A stretch of 64,000 nt of DNA from Methanogenium sp. S4BF (GCF_029633965.1 NZ_CP091277.1:2353940-2417939); one strand, 5' to 3'. Shown: positions 19,528-28,114, numbered from the stretch's first letter. The notes: a model not told the origin generated them from the sequence alone. Numbers and translations are program-made.

Positions 19528-20252
19528 TTCTGAATCATGTTCCTGTATGCTGCCGGGACATCGGTCTTCCCGGTGATGATTGCTTCATTGAGCTCTCTGA
19601 GGTTTTCAACAACACTGGCTGCCACCTGTATCTGAAGTTTCATGATGGTCTTCAGCTCTTCGGTGTCACAGTCCCCCTGTTCAGCCTCACGCAGAATCTC
19701 CCTGAGATTCTCTTCTATCAGGGATACGGGTGTCTTCAGTCTGACTGTTGCTTCAGATATATAGGCAAGAAGGTCTTCATTTGCCACACGAAGATTGCTC
19801 TCCGCTTTTTCCCTCTTCTCCAGTTCAAGAAGTGCGGTATTTTTCATCTCACGGTATGCCTGAATTTCCTCCGTCAGGCTGGTCACATCCTCACAGACAA
19901 ACATCGCATAATATCCTGACTGATGCTCCAGCGGCAGCACGGTTGTCTGCTGGCGTTGCATTGTACCGTCCTGGAGCGGGGCATCAAAGATGTAGGTGTG
20001 AATCTTTGATGAGAATATAACCGGAGGGCTTCCGGTGAATATGCTCCCGAGCCGTTCCTGTAAGACAGTCCTGTTTATTCGTGAAAAATGGGTTCTGAGG
20101 TCTGTCCCGGTGATTTCACTGCGTTCCTTTCCGGTCCACTGCTCCATACAGGAGTTCCAGAAATGGACTGTGTAGTCCCTGTCGATGATGCATACGCCAA
20201 CCGGCAGGTATTCAAGGATATTCCAGATCGCGTCCCCGGGTCTTTCAGTCAT
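19524..20252 (-). CDS. PAS-domain protein with degenerate HisKA-like helix
   Basis: 242 residues: a PAS domain (about 8-115: LEYLPVGVCIIDRDYTVHFWNSCMEQWTG), a coiled coil (about 125-160), then a helical segment (LLAYISEATVRLKTPVSLIEE) that resembles a kinase dimerisation helix with the phospho-accepting His missing; there is no HATPase domain. It cannot be a complete histidine kinase. It probably senses a ligand or redox signal and acts on neighbours. Overlaps CheC and the RecA-fold gene by four bases each. Confidence 0.7.
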   Translation of the reverse strand: MTERPGDAIWNILEYLPVGVCIIDRDYTVHFWNSCMEQWTGKERSEITGTDLRTHFSRINRTVLQERLGSIFTGSPPVIFSSKIHTYIFDAPLQDGTMQRQQTTVLPLEHQSGYYAMFVCEDVTSLTEEIQAYREMKNTALLELEKREKAESNLRVANEDLLAYISEATVRLKTPVSLIEENLREILREAEQGDCDTEELKTIMKLQIQVAASVVENLRELNEAIITGKTDVPAAYRNMIQK

Positions 20253-20863
20253 ATTCCCCCTCCTTCTGATTCTGCTATTTTGGAGAGGATTTTTTCGAGA
20301 GAGGAAAACTCAAGAAGCATCATGATGTAGCCATCCACATCGATTTCACTGACCAGAAACCGTGTGTTGACGATGATGGCGAGCATCTGGTCATGTTCGA
20401 TGCTTTTTCTGAAGAGGGAGGGAATCGTGCCCTCATCGTACCGGGGGGGTGTATAGGTGATGCGTTCATGGAGTATGTTTCCAATGGATCCCATGATGCC
20501 ATTGATGCAGATATTGCCGACCTCTTTCAGGGTCTCTGCCATCATCACATCCATTTCCGTTTTTTCAAACTCTTCCCCTGTAATGGCATACACCAGCGCG
20601 GCAGCACCGGCCGTATTGAAGACGAGTGCTGTGGAACCCGATATAAATCCGTTAAAATTGATCCTTACTGCCGAAGAGGGGGCGCCGTCAAACGATGCTG
20701 CATGGCATTGGAGTTCTCCCATGCGTATCAGTTCAACCACTGGTACTTCAAGGATCACCCGTGCATGTGTCAGTTCATTCAGGGTTCCCGCGGCTCTTCC
20801 GATACCAATATTGATGAGTTCTCTGAGAGTATCCATGCCGGATTCAGGGATCTCTTCAGTCAT
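20249..20863 (-). CDS. cheC: CheC-type phosphatase
   Basis: 204 residues. Two CheC active-site copies are visible: D10-xxx-E14-xx-N17 followed 22 residues later by Pro, and a second E-xxx-E-xx-N also with Pro after 22. The first is a complete [DS]xxxExxN-P motif. CheC proteins dephosphorylate CheY. The receiver-domain gene immediately upstream is the obvious partner. No CheA, CheW, CheD or receptor gene is in the window, so the pair may serve something other than classical chemotaxis. Confidence 0.85.
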   Translation of the reverse strand: MTEEIPESGMDTLRELINIGIGRAAGTLNELTHARVILEVPVVELIRMGELQCHAASFDGAPSSAVRINFNGFISGSTALVFNTAGAAALVYAITGEEFEKTEMDVMMAETLKEVGNICINGIMGSIGNILHERITYTPPRYDEGTIPSLFRKSIEHDQMLAIIVNTRFLVSEIDVDGYIMMLLEFSSLEKILSKIAESEGGGI

Positions 20864-20868
20864 GCATA

Positions 20869-21240
20869 TCAGCCCCGCTTGCCCAGGAATTCTTCAATGA
20901 CTGCCCCTGCTTCATCATGATCAACCGGTTTGTTGAGAAACGCCCGGGCACCCAGGTTCAGGCAGTCACTGCGTGTTATTTCCTGAATGTCTGCTGTGAT
21001 AACGATAATGGGGATGCCAAGCGCCTCTTCTGCGGCATCTTTCAGGACTGCAAAGCCGTCATAATCAGGCATCAGGAGGTCCAAAAAGATGAGGTCAGGT
21101 TTTTTCTCTTTGGCAATGGTCAGGCATTCATGCCCATTTTTTGCTTCCAACGGGGTGTGGCCGTTTTTTTTCACAATTGAGGTCAGAATCCGCCTCTGAA
21201 ACAGCGAATCATCGCATACAAGAATAGTCCCCATCTTCAT
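20869..21240 (-). CDS. CheY-like single-domain response regulator
   Basis: 123 residues, receiver domain only. Acidic pair D10-D11, phospho-acceptor D54 (FLDLLMPD), T82 (ITAD) and K104 (NKPVD) are all present, so it should be phosphorylatable. First gene of the operon CheY, CheC, PAS, RecA-fold. No output domain; signalling must be by protein contact. Confidence 0.9.
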   Translation of the reverse strand: MKMGTILVCDDSLFQRRILTSIVKKNGHTPLEAKNGHECLTIAKEKKPDLIFLDLLMPDYDGFAVLKDAAEEALGIPIIVITADIQEITRSDCLNLGARAFLNKPVDHDEAGAVIEEFLGKRG

Positions 21241-21374
21241 CTGCCCTGTGATAATTAGTCCGGAGAATTTATAATATAATTACATAAATATGCTGGTATG
21301 GCCCTCTGATAGCCCCAAAACTCAGTATTTTATATATCTTTAATTCATCGAACTATATTAGGTGTTGTTCGATA

Positions 21375-22268
21375 ATGAGCCCGGAACCTGATGACAGGAC
21401 CATACACGATGCCTCTGAAGAAGGTATTCGCAAAAAGGCCGATGCTTCAGTGGTGTTAACCCAATTGCGGGGAAATAAGACTCGTGAGAATACGGTTTCT
21501 GAAAATCCTGATGGAGAAAATGGCAGGGGGGAGGAGGGGCCATCACTCCATACAGATGAGGTCCTGCGTCCTGCTGATATAACACCGGATAATGAAATGC
21601 TCCCTGATACCGATGAAATCCGGCGAAAACTGGAGGATGAGGACGCAGACCGGAAAATTCGTGAACAGCTTGCAAGTGCACAGGTGTGGGAAGAAAAGCA
21701 GAAGGCTATTGAAAACGAGCGTGAACGCCAAAGAAAGGAGATTGAACGGGAAATTGAAGCTGATTCCCGAAAAAAGGCTATTGGGAAATGGAAGCGGAAC
21801 GCTGTTATCGGTGCGGTTCTCCTCATCCTCATTATTGCTGCAGCAGCGCTTACCTTCTCTGTACAGCCAAATCTTCCGGCGACGCAGGACTCGTTTCCCT
21901 ATGTCAGCTCCTATAATGTGAGGATTCCGCAGGGAGAGCCGGTTAACTTCGCCGGAATTCCGGTGACAGTTTCAGGCACCGGTGACAAGGTTATTGTCAG
22001 TATAAGTGGGGGTATGGGCACGGAGATCGGTATTGGTGACAAAATCACTCTGTCATCGCCAAAACGGATGGTAATCCGGATATTCGGTGTAACGCTCTTT
22101 GAGAGTGACTATCAGATTGTGGCAAAATTCCGCGGTTATGTCCCGGTAACCAGCCAGAATGATTTCATCGTGGCAGTGATGACAACCCGGCCGGTGCCGG
22201 AATGGGCGGTTGGTGTGATTCTGCCGGACGGGGTTGATATTACTCCTGTGGGTGGAGAGGATTTCTAA
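21375..22268 (+). CDS. Coiled-coil, single-TM protein of unknown family (paralogue 1)
   Basis: 297 residues: an acidic, charged N-terminal half with a heptad-like Glu/Lys/Arg stretch (about 75-137), one transmembrane helix (about 142-162, AVIGAVLLILIIAAAALTF) and a conserved extracytoplasmic beta-rich domain (FPYVSSYNVRIPQGE ... ESDYQIVAKFRGYV ... PEWAVGVILPDG). The C-terminal domain is clearly shared with the next gene (SYPYVATYDVLLP ... ESDYHLTITYRGLV ... SSWMTGLIVP). No known function recognised. Confidence 0.75.
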   Translation: MSPEPDDRTIHDASEEGIRKKADASVVLTQLRGNKTRENTVSENPDGENGRGEEGPSLHTDEVLRPADITPDNEMLPDTDEIRRKLEDEDADRKIREQLASAQVWEEKQKAIENERERQRKEIEREIEADSRKKAIGKWKRNAVIGAVLLILIIAAAALTFSVQPNLPATQDSFPYVSSYNVRIPQGEPVNFAGIPVTVSGTGDKVIVSISGGMGTEIGIGDKITLSSPKRMVIRIFGVTLFESDYQIVAKFRGYVPVTSQNDFIVAVMTTRPVPEWAVGVILPDGVDITPVGGEDF

Positions 22269-22364
22269 TGGTTCGGGATTATCAATCCTCCGCTTTTTCA
22301 GGAATTAATAAATACCGTGAATACGGTGTTTCATATATGAGATTAAACGGGGTGAAATAGGAAA

Positions 22365-23042
22365 ATGGCTGAAGAACAGGAGAATAATGTCCCCTCACCA
22401 GCTGAAACACCAGAGGAGGCAGTACCGCAGAAAGAAACACCTGTCCCCTCTCCTGAGGCTGCAGGAATCACTGAAGAGGAACGGCAGAAAATAATCGCTG
22501 AAGAGCGGCAGCGGGTAAAAGAAGAGCAGAAATTTAAGGAAGAGGCAGTAAAATCCTATAAAAAGGAACATAAGAAGGGATTTGGATTTTTTAAGATTCT
22601 CCTTCTGCTGCTTGTCCTCATCGTCGTGGCGGTTGCCGGTGGGTATGTCACGTTCAGTGCCTACGGAAACCAGAATCCATGGGGCGACAGTTATCCGTAT
22701 GTGGCTACCTACGATGTCCTGTTGCCGGACAGTTCAGAACTCTTCTTCGGGAATGTCCCGGTTCTGGCCGTCAGTTCCGGCAATGATGTGACACTGAAAA
22801 TCGGAAACGAACGTCAGATTCTCTCCATCGGCACACCGGTGGAGTTTCAGCCCGCACATATGACCGTGAAGACGTACGGCATCACCCTGCGGGAGAGTGA
22901 TTACCACCTGACGATTACCTATCGCGGTCTGGTGGAGAACCGTCTGGATTTCCTGGTATCTGCCCGCACCTCTGCACCCCCGATGTCATCCTGGATGACC
23001 GGACTGATTGTGCCTTCCCAGGCAACGGTCCGGCCGGTCTAA
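22365..23042 (+). CDS. Coiled-coil, single-TM protein of unknown family (paralogue 2)
   Basis: 225 residues with the same plan as the preceding gene: a charged, Glu/Lys/Arg-rich N-terminus (about 1-72), a transmembrane helix (about 76-98, ILLLLLVLIVVAVAGGYVTF) and the shared C-terminal domain. The 96-base gap to paralogue 1 and the same orientation suggest a duplicated pair that may interact. It converges with truA, overlapping its 3' end by four bases. Confidence 0.75.
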   Translation: MAEEQENNVPSPAETPEEAVPQKETPVPSPEAAGITEEERQKIIAEERQRVKEEQKFKEEAVKSYKKEHKKGFGFFKILLLLLVLIVVAVAGGYVTFSAYGNQNPWGDSYPYVATYDVLLPDSSELFFGNVPVLAVSSGNDVTLKIGNERQILSIGTPVEFQPAHMTVKTYGITLRESDYHLTITYRGLVENRLDFLVSARTSAPPMSSWMTGLIVPSQATVRPV

Positions 23043-23827
23043 TCCAGAAGCATATTCACTTTTTTCATCGTTTCAAAGAATCGGTTTCGTTCTCTGAATG
23101 CGTATATCATTCTGTCGCTGCTCTCAAGCGGGGTGAATGCAATGCCACAGTCGATATCCCAGAGAATAAGCCCTTCCGGCGGGGCCGGGGTGAGGTGGCG
23201 CATGTTGGGCGCTCCCGTGAGCAGTGCTGTCAGGTCGTCTGTGTCCAGTTCATTTCTGCCCACGGCGATGAGGGCTGTTACAATGCAGCGCACCATATTC
23301 CAGAGAAATCCCGGTGCCATGATTTCATACACATAAAATCCGTCTTCAGCACGAACTTCAGATGAAAGGATGGTCTTCTCAGGGTTTTTTCCGTCAAGGC
23401 GGGAGAAATGGGTGAAATTATGCGTCCCCGGAAGGAGTTCTGCTGCCTTCTGCATGAGGGAAAGGTCTGTCGACCCGTCATCGTGAATATAATACCGGTA
23501 GGTGCGTGATTCTGCATCAAATCGCGGGTGAAAGGTTTCTGCTGTCTCTGCCCATCCGCTGCACCAGCAGTCACCCGGAAGGATATAATTCAGGCGTTCC
23601 CGTGCACGGTCGGGAAGGGAGGTGGTAAATGCACAGATCTGCCCCCGTGCATGGACGCCTCTGTCGGTTCTGCCGGAGAATGCAAATCCGGCTGTGCGCC
23701 AGTCGTCAAAGAGGCCAAGGTCCCGGCAGGCGCTGATGAGCGTATCCTCCACGGTACGAAGGCCGGGCTGCATCTGTGAGCCGTAAAAATTCGTCCCGAT
23801 GTACGCAACCTGAAATGCCAGCCTCAT
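23039..23827 (-). CDS. truA: tRNA pseudouridine synthase A
   Basis: Makes pseudouridine at positions 38-40 of tRNA anticodon arms. 262 residues from the ATG at 23827 (MRLAFQVAYIGTNFYGSQ). The catalytic aspartate lies in FSGRTDRGVHARGQ. Also seen: FHPRFDAESRTYRYYI and GFLWNMVRCIVTALI. The longer reading frame to 23920 adds residues not found in the family. The start overlaps the PHP gene by four bases. Confidence 0.94.
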   Translation of the reverse strand: MRLAFQVAYIGTNFYGSQMQPGLRTVEDTLISACRDLGLFDDWRTAGFAFSGRTDRGVHARGQICAFTTSLPDRARERLNYILPGDCWCSGWAETAETFHPRFDAESRTYRYYIHDDGSTDLSLMQKAAELLPGTHNFTHFSRLDGKNPEKTILSSEVRAEDGFYVYEIMAPGFLWNMVRCIVTALIAVGRNELDTDDLTALLTGAPNMRHLTPAPPEGLILWDIDCGIAFTPLESSDRMIYAFRERNRFFETMKKVNMLLD

Positions 23828-24489
23828 CGGTGAATCCGCCGGGTAATTCTCCGCTTGGCACCACGCATCGACTGGCGGGTGTAGGTGCGCAGCGGTGTCA
23901 TCCTGCCGTGGATACTGCATCGCCCCTCCCGTATGGCATCAAGGATGCCGGGCACGTCCGGCGGTGCGTCGATGAGTGTTACTCCGTATCCCACATATCG
24001 TGCATTATGTGCGTCACTTCCTGCCACACAGGGCTTCCCGGATTGTTCCGCCTTCCTTGCAGCCTTTCTGTTTGCTGCACCGGTGATGTAGCGGCTGTTG
24101 AATGATTCGACTGCATCCACCATCGCAATGGCACTCCTGATTTTCAGGGCGGCACCGTGGCGCCACTTATGATATGGGTGCGGGATGATGCAGAGTGCCC
24201 CTGCCGCATGTGCCTGTGCAACCGTTTCGGCAAATCCCTGGTCGGCAGGGATCACTTCTGTGATGCCCAGAGCGATGAGATGGCCGTCAGCTGTGGAGAT
24301 CTCAATTCCCGGGATCACGAGCACCGGGGAATCGCACTGCATCGCATACACTGCCCCGTCTGTGGTGTCGTGATCGGTGATGGCGATGGCGTCAAGGCCC
24401 CGCTCTTCCGCCCGTTTCAGGCATGCCTCTACACTGCTCTCCCCGTCACGGGAAAAATTGGTATGGACATGCAGGTCACATTGCAGCAT
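23824..24489 (-). CDS. PHP-domain metal-dependent phosphoesterase
   Basis: About 221 residues from ATG 24489 (or 228 from ATG 24510). PHP metal ligands: CDLHVHTNFSRDG, ITDHDTTDG, GIEIST, PHPYH, AGSDAHN. Small stand-alone PHP proteins of this type resemble the TrpH/YciV phosphoesterases that act on nucleotides or short oligonucleotides; the substrate is not determinable. Co-transcribed with truA. The start at 24489 is preferred because AAGGG precedes it. Confidence 0.85.
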   Translation of the reverse strand: MLQCDLHVHTNFSRDGESSVEACLKRAEERGLDAIAITDHDTTDGAVYAMQCDSPVLVIPGIEISTADGHLIALGITEVIPADQGFAETVAQAHAAGALCIIPHPYHKWRHGAALKIRSAIAMVDAVESFNSRYITGAANRKAARKAEQSGKPCVAGSDAHNARYVGYGVTLIDAPPDVPGILDAIREGRCSIHGRMTPLRTYTRQSMRGAKRRITRRIHR

Positions 24490-24532
24490 CAGATCAGTAC
24501 CCTTTTTCATTCATGGCTAATTAAAGTGAATC

Positions 24533-25954
24533 GTGAAACGTATGCGGGTACTGCTTCCCACAGGGACGATTGCTGAGAAGATTGTGCGCAGGGCGGCTGC
24601 GGGGTTTGATGCCGATGTAGTGGTCACCGGGGAGATTGCATCCTTCCTGACGCCGGAGCGGCTTTGTGCGATGGCACAGGGAGGCTGGTATGATGCCGTC
24701 ATCATATCGGGGATGTGCACGGCTTCCTTTGCCCCGGCGGAAGAGGCACTGGGAATTCCGGTCTACCGTGGCCCCCGGCATGCTGCCGACCTCGGGATGA
24801 TGCTGAGCCTGCTGGGGACGATGGAGTTTTCCCGCACGGTGCCTGCCGATGAGTTTCTCATCCTCATCCGGGAAGAAGAGGCGAGAAACCGCCTCAAAGA
24901 GATGGAGGAGGAAGCATCCTGTGCCTTTATGCTCCGGGGATGCCGTATTGGCGGAACATCGCGGATGAAGGTGCTTGCTGAAATTATGGATGCCCACCGC
25001 GTGCCTGATATCCGTGCCACAGCAGAGCGGTTTCTGGCCGCAGGAGCTGACATCATTGATCTCGGTTTTGGATTTGATGCGACTGCAGCAGATGTCAAAC
25101 GGGTCTTTGCAGCTTTGCGGGACCTCCCTGTGCCGCTTGCCGCCGATACGCAGGATCCGGCACTCATTTGTGCTGCTCTTCCTGACGCTGACATCATACT
25201 CTCCCTGCAGGAGGAGAATATCCCGTGTGTGGCTGCTGCGGTGGTGGCTGCCGGTGCGGCAGCGGTGGTGGTGCCCGGAGATGCGTCTCTTGCAGAGAAT
25301 ATCCGGGCGGCAGAGGCGGCAGGCATCTCCCGGATTATTGCAGATCCGCTGCTGCAGCCGGCAGGCAGCGGTCTTGTCTCATCTCTCTCTTCGTTTGCGG
25401 AGGGGCGCCATCCTGTCTTTTTCGGGGCGGGTAATGTCACCGAACTCATCGATGCGGACTCGGTGGGGATGAACGCCCTTCTGGCTGCGATGGCACATGA
25501 ATGTCATGCGGCGGTGCTCTTCACCAGTGAACACTCCGACAAGACGCAGGGGAGTGTGCGGGAGATGCGGCGTGCTGCCGAGATGATGGCGCTCATGGGT
25601 GACCGGCCGTACCCGAAAGATCTGGGTCTCTCGCTCTTCTGCATCAAGGAGAAGCGCCGCCGTCATGAACCGGCTATTCCCCGTGAAATGACCTGTGATG
25701 TGCCGCCCGTTCCTGAAGAACTGGTCTTTGACCCTCGTGGGAATCTGAGGATCGGTATTGAGGACGGGTGGATCATTGCGGAGCACAAAGGGATGGCCTT
25801 CCGTGGCAAAAAATGGGATGAAGTATTCCATGCCATTCTCTCTGACGGCCGTGTCTCCCTCATGGATCACGCGGCCTATTTGGGAAAAGAGCTCTATAAG
25901 GCGGAACTCTCACTTCGCTTTGGACGGAGTTTTGAGCAGGACGGGGAGTTCTAA
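24533..25954 (+). CDS. Dihydropteroate synthase-like protein with C-terminal DUF4346
   Basis: 473 residues. The central part has the TIM-barrel pattern of dihydropteroate synthase (AGADIIDLGFGFDA, LAADTQDP, RIIADPLLQPAG). The N-terminal 140 residues and the C-terminal DUF4346-like domain (LVFDPRGNLRIGIEDGWI) are those of the methanogen DHPS-related family. A link to tetrahydromethanopterin synthesis is often assumed for this family but the reaction is not established. Start is GTG 24533 or ATG 24542. Divergent from the PHP gene with a 22-44 base gap. Confidence 0.82.
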   Translation: MKRMRVLLPTGTIAEKIVRRAAAGFDADVVVTGEIASFLTPERLCAMAQGGWYDAVIISGMCTASFAPAEEALGIPVYRGPRHAADLGMMLSLLGTMEFSRTVPADEFLILIREEEARNRLKEMEEEASCAFMLRGCRIGGTSRMKVLAEIMDAHRVPDIRATAERFLAAGADIIDLGFGFDATAADVKRVFAALRDLPVPLAADTQDPALICAALPDADIILSLQEENIPCVAAAVVAAGAAAVVVPGDASLAENIRAAEAAGISRIIADPLLQPAGSGLVSSLSSFAEGRHPVFFGAGNVTELIDADSVGMNALLAAMAHECHAAVLFTSEHSDKTQGSVREMRRAAEMMALMGDRPYPKDLGLSLFCIKEKRRRHEPAIPREMTCDVPPVPEELVFDPRGNLRIGIEDGWIIAEHKGMAFRGKKWDEVFHAILSDGRVSLMDHAAYLGKELYKAELSLRFGRSFEQDGEF

Positions 25955-25967
25955 CTCTCCCTTTGGT

Positions 25968-26432
25968 TCATTTTTCGTGGGGGGCGTGGATCACAAGTGT
26001 CGCTATCGGGCTTTCGGTAACAACCGAGGTGCTCACACTGCCCAGAAGAAACCGCTTTGTTCTGCCCTTTCCTGCAGATCCAAGGATGATAAGGTCCGCA
26101 CCTATCTCCTTTGCGGTCTCGATAATCTCGTCCCGCGGGTCCCCGATGACCATGTGGGGGACGATCGTTACCCCGGCATCGGTGGCGATTTGTGTTGCCT
26201 CTGCAAGCATCACTTCTGCTTCACGCTCAAGCATACCAATCCAGTGCTCTGAACGGGGTTCGACGACACCGATCTGTGGGTCAACGATGGTGGATGCGTA
26301 ATACCGGGGATTTACCACGTAGATGGCATGTACCGTTGCATCCCAGAGGGGTGCATTGGCGACTGCTGTCCTCAATGCCTCACGACCGAATTCTGAACCG
26401 TCGTATGCAACGAGTAGTGTTTTAAAGACCAT
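25968..26432 (-). CDS. Universal stress protein, UspA family
   Basis: 154 residues of Rossmann-like UspA fold: N-terminal TLLVAYDGSEFGREAL and the ATP-binding motif GSAGKGRTKRFLLGSVSTSV (GxxGx9GS), so an ATP-binding type. A GAGAGGAGAAG ribosome-binding region precedes the start, and AAGATATAG at about 26465 may be the TATA box. Single-gene unit converging on the DHPS-like gene. Confidence 0.92.
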   Translation of the reverse strand: MVFKTLLVAYDGSEFGREALRTAVANAPLWDATVHAIYVVNPRYYASTIVDPQIGVVEPRSEHWIGMLEREAEVMLAEATQIATDAGVTIVPHMVIGDPRDEIIETAKEIGADLIILGSAGKGRTKRFLLGSVSTSVVTESPIATLVIHAPHEK

Positions 26433-26559
26433 TTTCTCTTCTCCTCTCTTCTGGTATTCACTATATCTTTCGCCATTATCAAGATATCTGCCTGAATCTG
26501 CCCGGAGACGGTTATTGTGATACCATTATGTCGGGTCTCTGCCTACATATATGACATAA

Positions 26560-26931
26560 ATGGAGATTCGCGGCATCAGAAGGGAATGTCTGGACACCCT
26601 TCGGGCAGTGGGGAAAAGCCAGCACCCCAGGGAATTTGTGGCAGTTCTGCGGGAGACAGACGGGATTATCGAGGAGTTTGATCTGGCACCCGGAACCGTT
26701 GTCACTGAGCAGAGCGCCGGATTCTCTTTTGAGATGATGCCGCTTGATGTTCATACGGCCGGGAGTGCTCATTCCCACCCCAGCGGTCCCCTGCGACCGT
26801 CAGATGCGGATCTGCGGTTCTTCGGGAGAATGGGGAAGTACCATCTCATCTTCGGCCCGCCCTACGGGGAAGGCGACTGGCGGGTATTCCGCCGTGACGG
26901 GACACCGGCAGAACTCGGGGTGATTGAATGA
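26560..26931 (+). CDS. JAMM/MPN-domain metalloprotease (desampylase-like)
   Basis: 123 residues. The JAMM motif is complete: Glu25, then H71-x-H73-P...S81-xx-D84. Archaeal proteins of this size remove ubiquitin-like SAMP proteins from targets or cleave sulfur-carrier fusions; that role is from the family. The stop overlaps the ribL start by four bases, suggesting coupling. Confidence 0.85.
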   Translation: MEIRGIRRECLDTLRAVGKSQHPREFVAVLRETDGIIEEFDLAPGTVVTEQSAGFSFEMMPLDVHTAGSAHSHPSGPLRPSDADLRFFGRMGKYHLIFGPPYGEGDWRVFRRDGTPAELGVIE

Positions 26932-27380
26932 AACGGGTGGTTGCAACCGGCACGTTTGACATTCTCCACCCCGGTCACATCTACTATCTTGAGAGGTCCC
27001 GGGCACTGGGTGACGAACTGCATGTCATCGTAGCCCGTGATGCAAATGTGAAGCACAAACCGGCGCCGGTTGTGCCCGAAGAGCAGCGGCTCTGCATGAT
27101 CCAGTCCCTTGCCGTGGTGGATGACGCACGGCTGGGCGACAGTGAGGATATGTTCCGGCCGATTGAAGAGATCAGTCCTGCCATCATCACCCTTGGATTC
27201 AACCAGCATTTTTCAGAGGATTCTCTCAGAACAGCGCTCCGTTCCCGTGGCATTGAGGCTGAGGTGGTCCGCATCGGCGCCTATGAAGGCCCCGGATATG
27301 CGGGTTCACGCCTGATTATGCAGCGGATTCTTGAGACCCGTTGTTCCGGTGAAGGCAAAGAAACTGATAATACGGACTGA
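26928..27380 (+). CDS. ribL: FAD synthase, archaeal cytidylyltransferase-like type
   Basis: Adenylylates FMN to FAD. 150 residues with the nucleotidyltransferase motif GTFDILHPGH (His14, His17) and, downstream, the conserved GFNQHF region of RibL. The early riboflavin-pathway enzymes RibB and RbkR lie about 3 kb downstream on the other strand. Other small cytidylyltransferases are possible, but length and motifs suit RibL. Confidence 0.85.
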   Translation: MKRVVATGTFDILHPGHIYYLERSRALGDELHVIVARDANVKHKPAPVVPEEQRLCMIQSLAVVDDARLGDSEDMFRPIEEISPAIITLGFNQHFSEDSLRTALRSRGIEAEVVRIGAYEGPGYAGSRLIMQRILETRCSGEGKETDNTD

Positions 27381-27395
27381 GGAGGAGATGAATAT

Positions 27396-27617
27396 ATGGC
27401 AGATGCGGAAAAGAACGAAAAATCAGATGGTGCAGAACAGATTGAATATGAAACGGTGACCTGCCGGCACTGTGACGGGTATGGCTGCACGTACTGCAAC
27501 AAGACGGGATCTGTTCAGGTGAGAAAACCGGCAAAACTCTGTCCCGCCTGCGGAGGCGACTGCTGCATCTACTGCGGGTATACCGGATGGGAAGATCCCC
27601 GCGGAAAATATGATTGA
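27396..27617 (+). CDS. Small DnaJ-type zinc-finger protein
   Basis: 73 residues with CRHCDGYGCTYC and CPACGGDCCIYCGYTG, i.e. CxxCxGxG-like repeats akin to the DnaJ cysteine-rich domain, predicting two zinc sites. Follows ribL by 15 bases on the same strand. Probable small zinc protein of unknown role; conserved small zinc proteins of this kind are common in methanogens. Confidence 0.75.
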   Translation: MADAEKNEKSDGAEQIEYETVTCRHCDGYGCTYCNKTGSVQVRKPAKLCPACGGDCCIYCGYTGWEDPRGKYD

Positions 27618-27922
27618 TTTTTAAAATTCTCTCATCCCCCATTAGATCCAGCAATACCGCCGGTTGTGAGGAGTTGTTGGAGACAATCACATTATTTTTA
27701 GAGTCTAAAGCATATGGAAAAACCGAAATTAGCCTATATATCCGTAATACTGGCTATGATAATTCTTTTTTGGCATGCTTCTATCTGCTGGCATATCTCA
27801 ATGCATATTCAGAAGTTTATCCTGAAAAAACCTGGAATCAATCTGAATTGAATGAATCCCAATTGTCTCATTTAAATGATATTGGGGGGCAAATATTACG
27901 ATGGCGGAGTATTCTGAATTGA
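27614..27922 (+). CDS. Hypothetical protein or gene remnant in AT-rich patch
   Basis: A 102-codon frame with only a TTG start that overlaps the preceding stop. The composition is AT-rich compared with neighbours, and residues such as LLETITLFLESKAYGKTEISLYIR look protein-like. No family recognised. It may be a C-terminal remnant of a longer gene acquired by transfer, or a genuine small protein. Confidence 0.3.
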   Translation: MIFKILSSPIRSSNTAGCEELLETITLFLESKAYGKTEISLYIRNTGYDNSFLACFYLLAYLNAYSEVYPEKTWNQSELNESQLSHLNDIGGQILRWRSILN

Positions 27923-28005
27923 TTTATCCGGAGTATTTTGATGAAATGCTGCCTGAACTACGATGTTGGATGGAAAGTACAACAATGGAATGGCCAAAAA
28001 AATGA
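27901..28005 (+). CDS. Very short hypothetical ORF in AT-rich patch
   Basis: 34 codons from ATG 27901 (MAEYSELIYPEYFDEM ...), overlapping the previous ORF in another frame. Residue composition is plausible for a protein fragment, but no ribosome-binding site or family is seen. It may belong to the same decayed locus as the preceding frame. Confidence 0.2.
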   Translation: MAEYSELIYPEYFDEMLPELRCWMESTTMEWPKK

Positions 28006-28114
28006 TAAAATAGTGATTGGCACCGTTTTGAAGAATCAGACCTGCCCATAATTATTTTTCAGAAGTATTTCTGTTATTTGTAAGAGTGATCATACATCTG
28101 CCTACCGGCCCTCC

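Noticed and set aside
20249-21240. Part of a classical chemotaxis cluster
   Set aside because: CheA, CheW, CheB, CheR, CheD and receptor genes are all absent from the surrounding 20 kb, so only the CheY and CheC identities are claimed.
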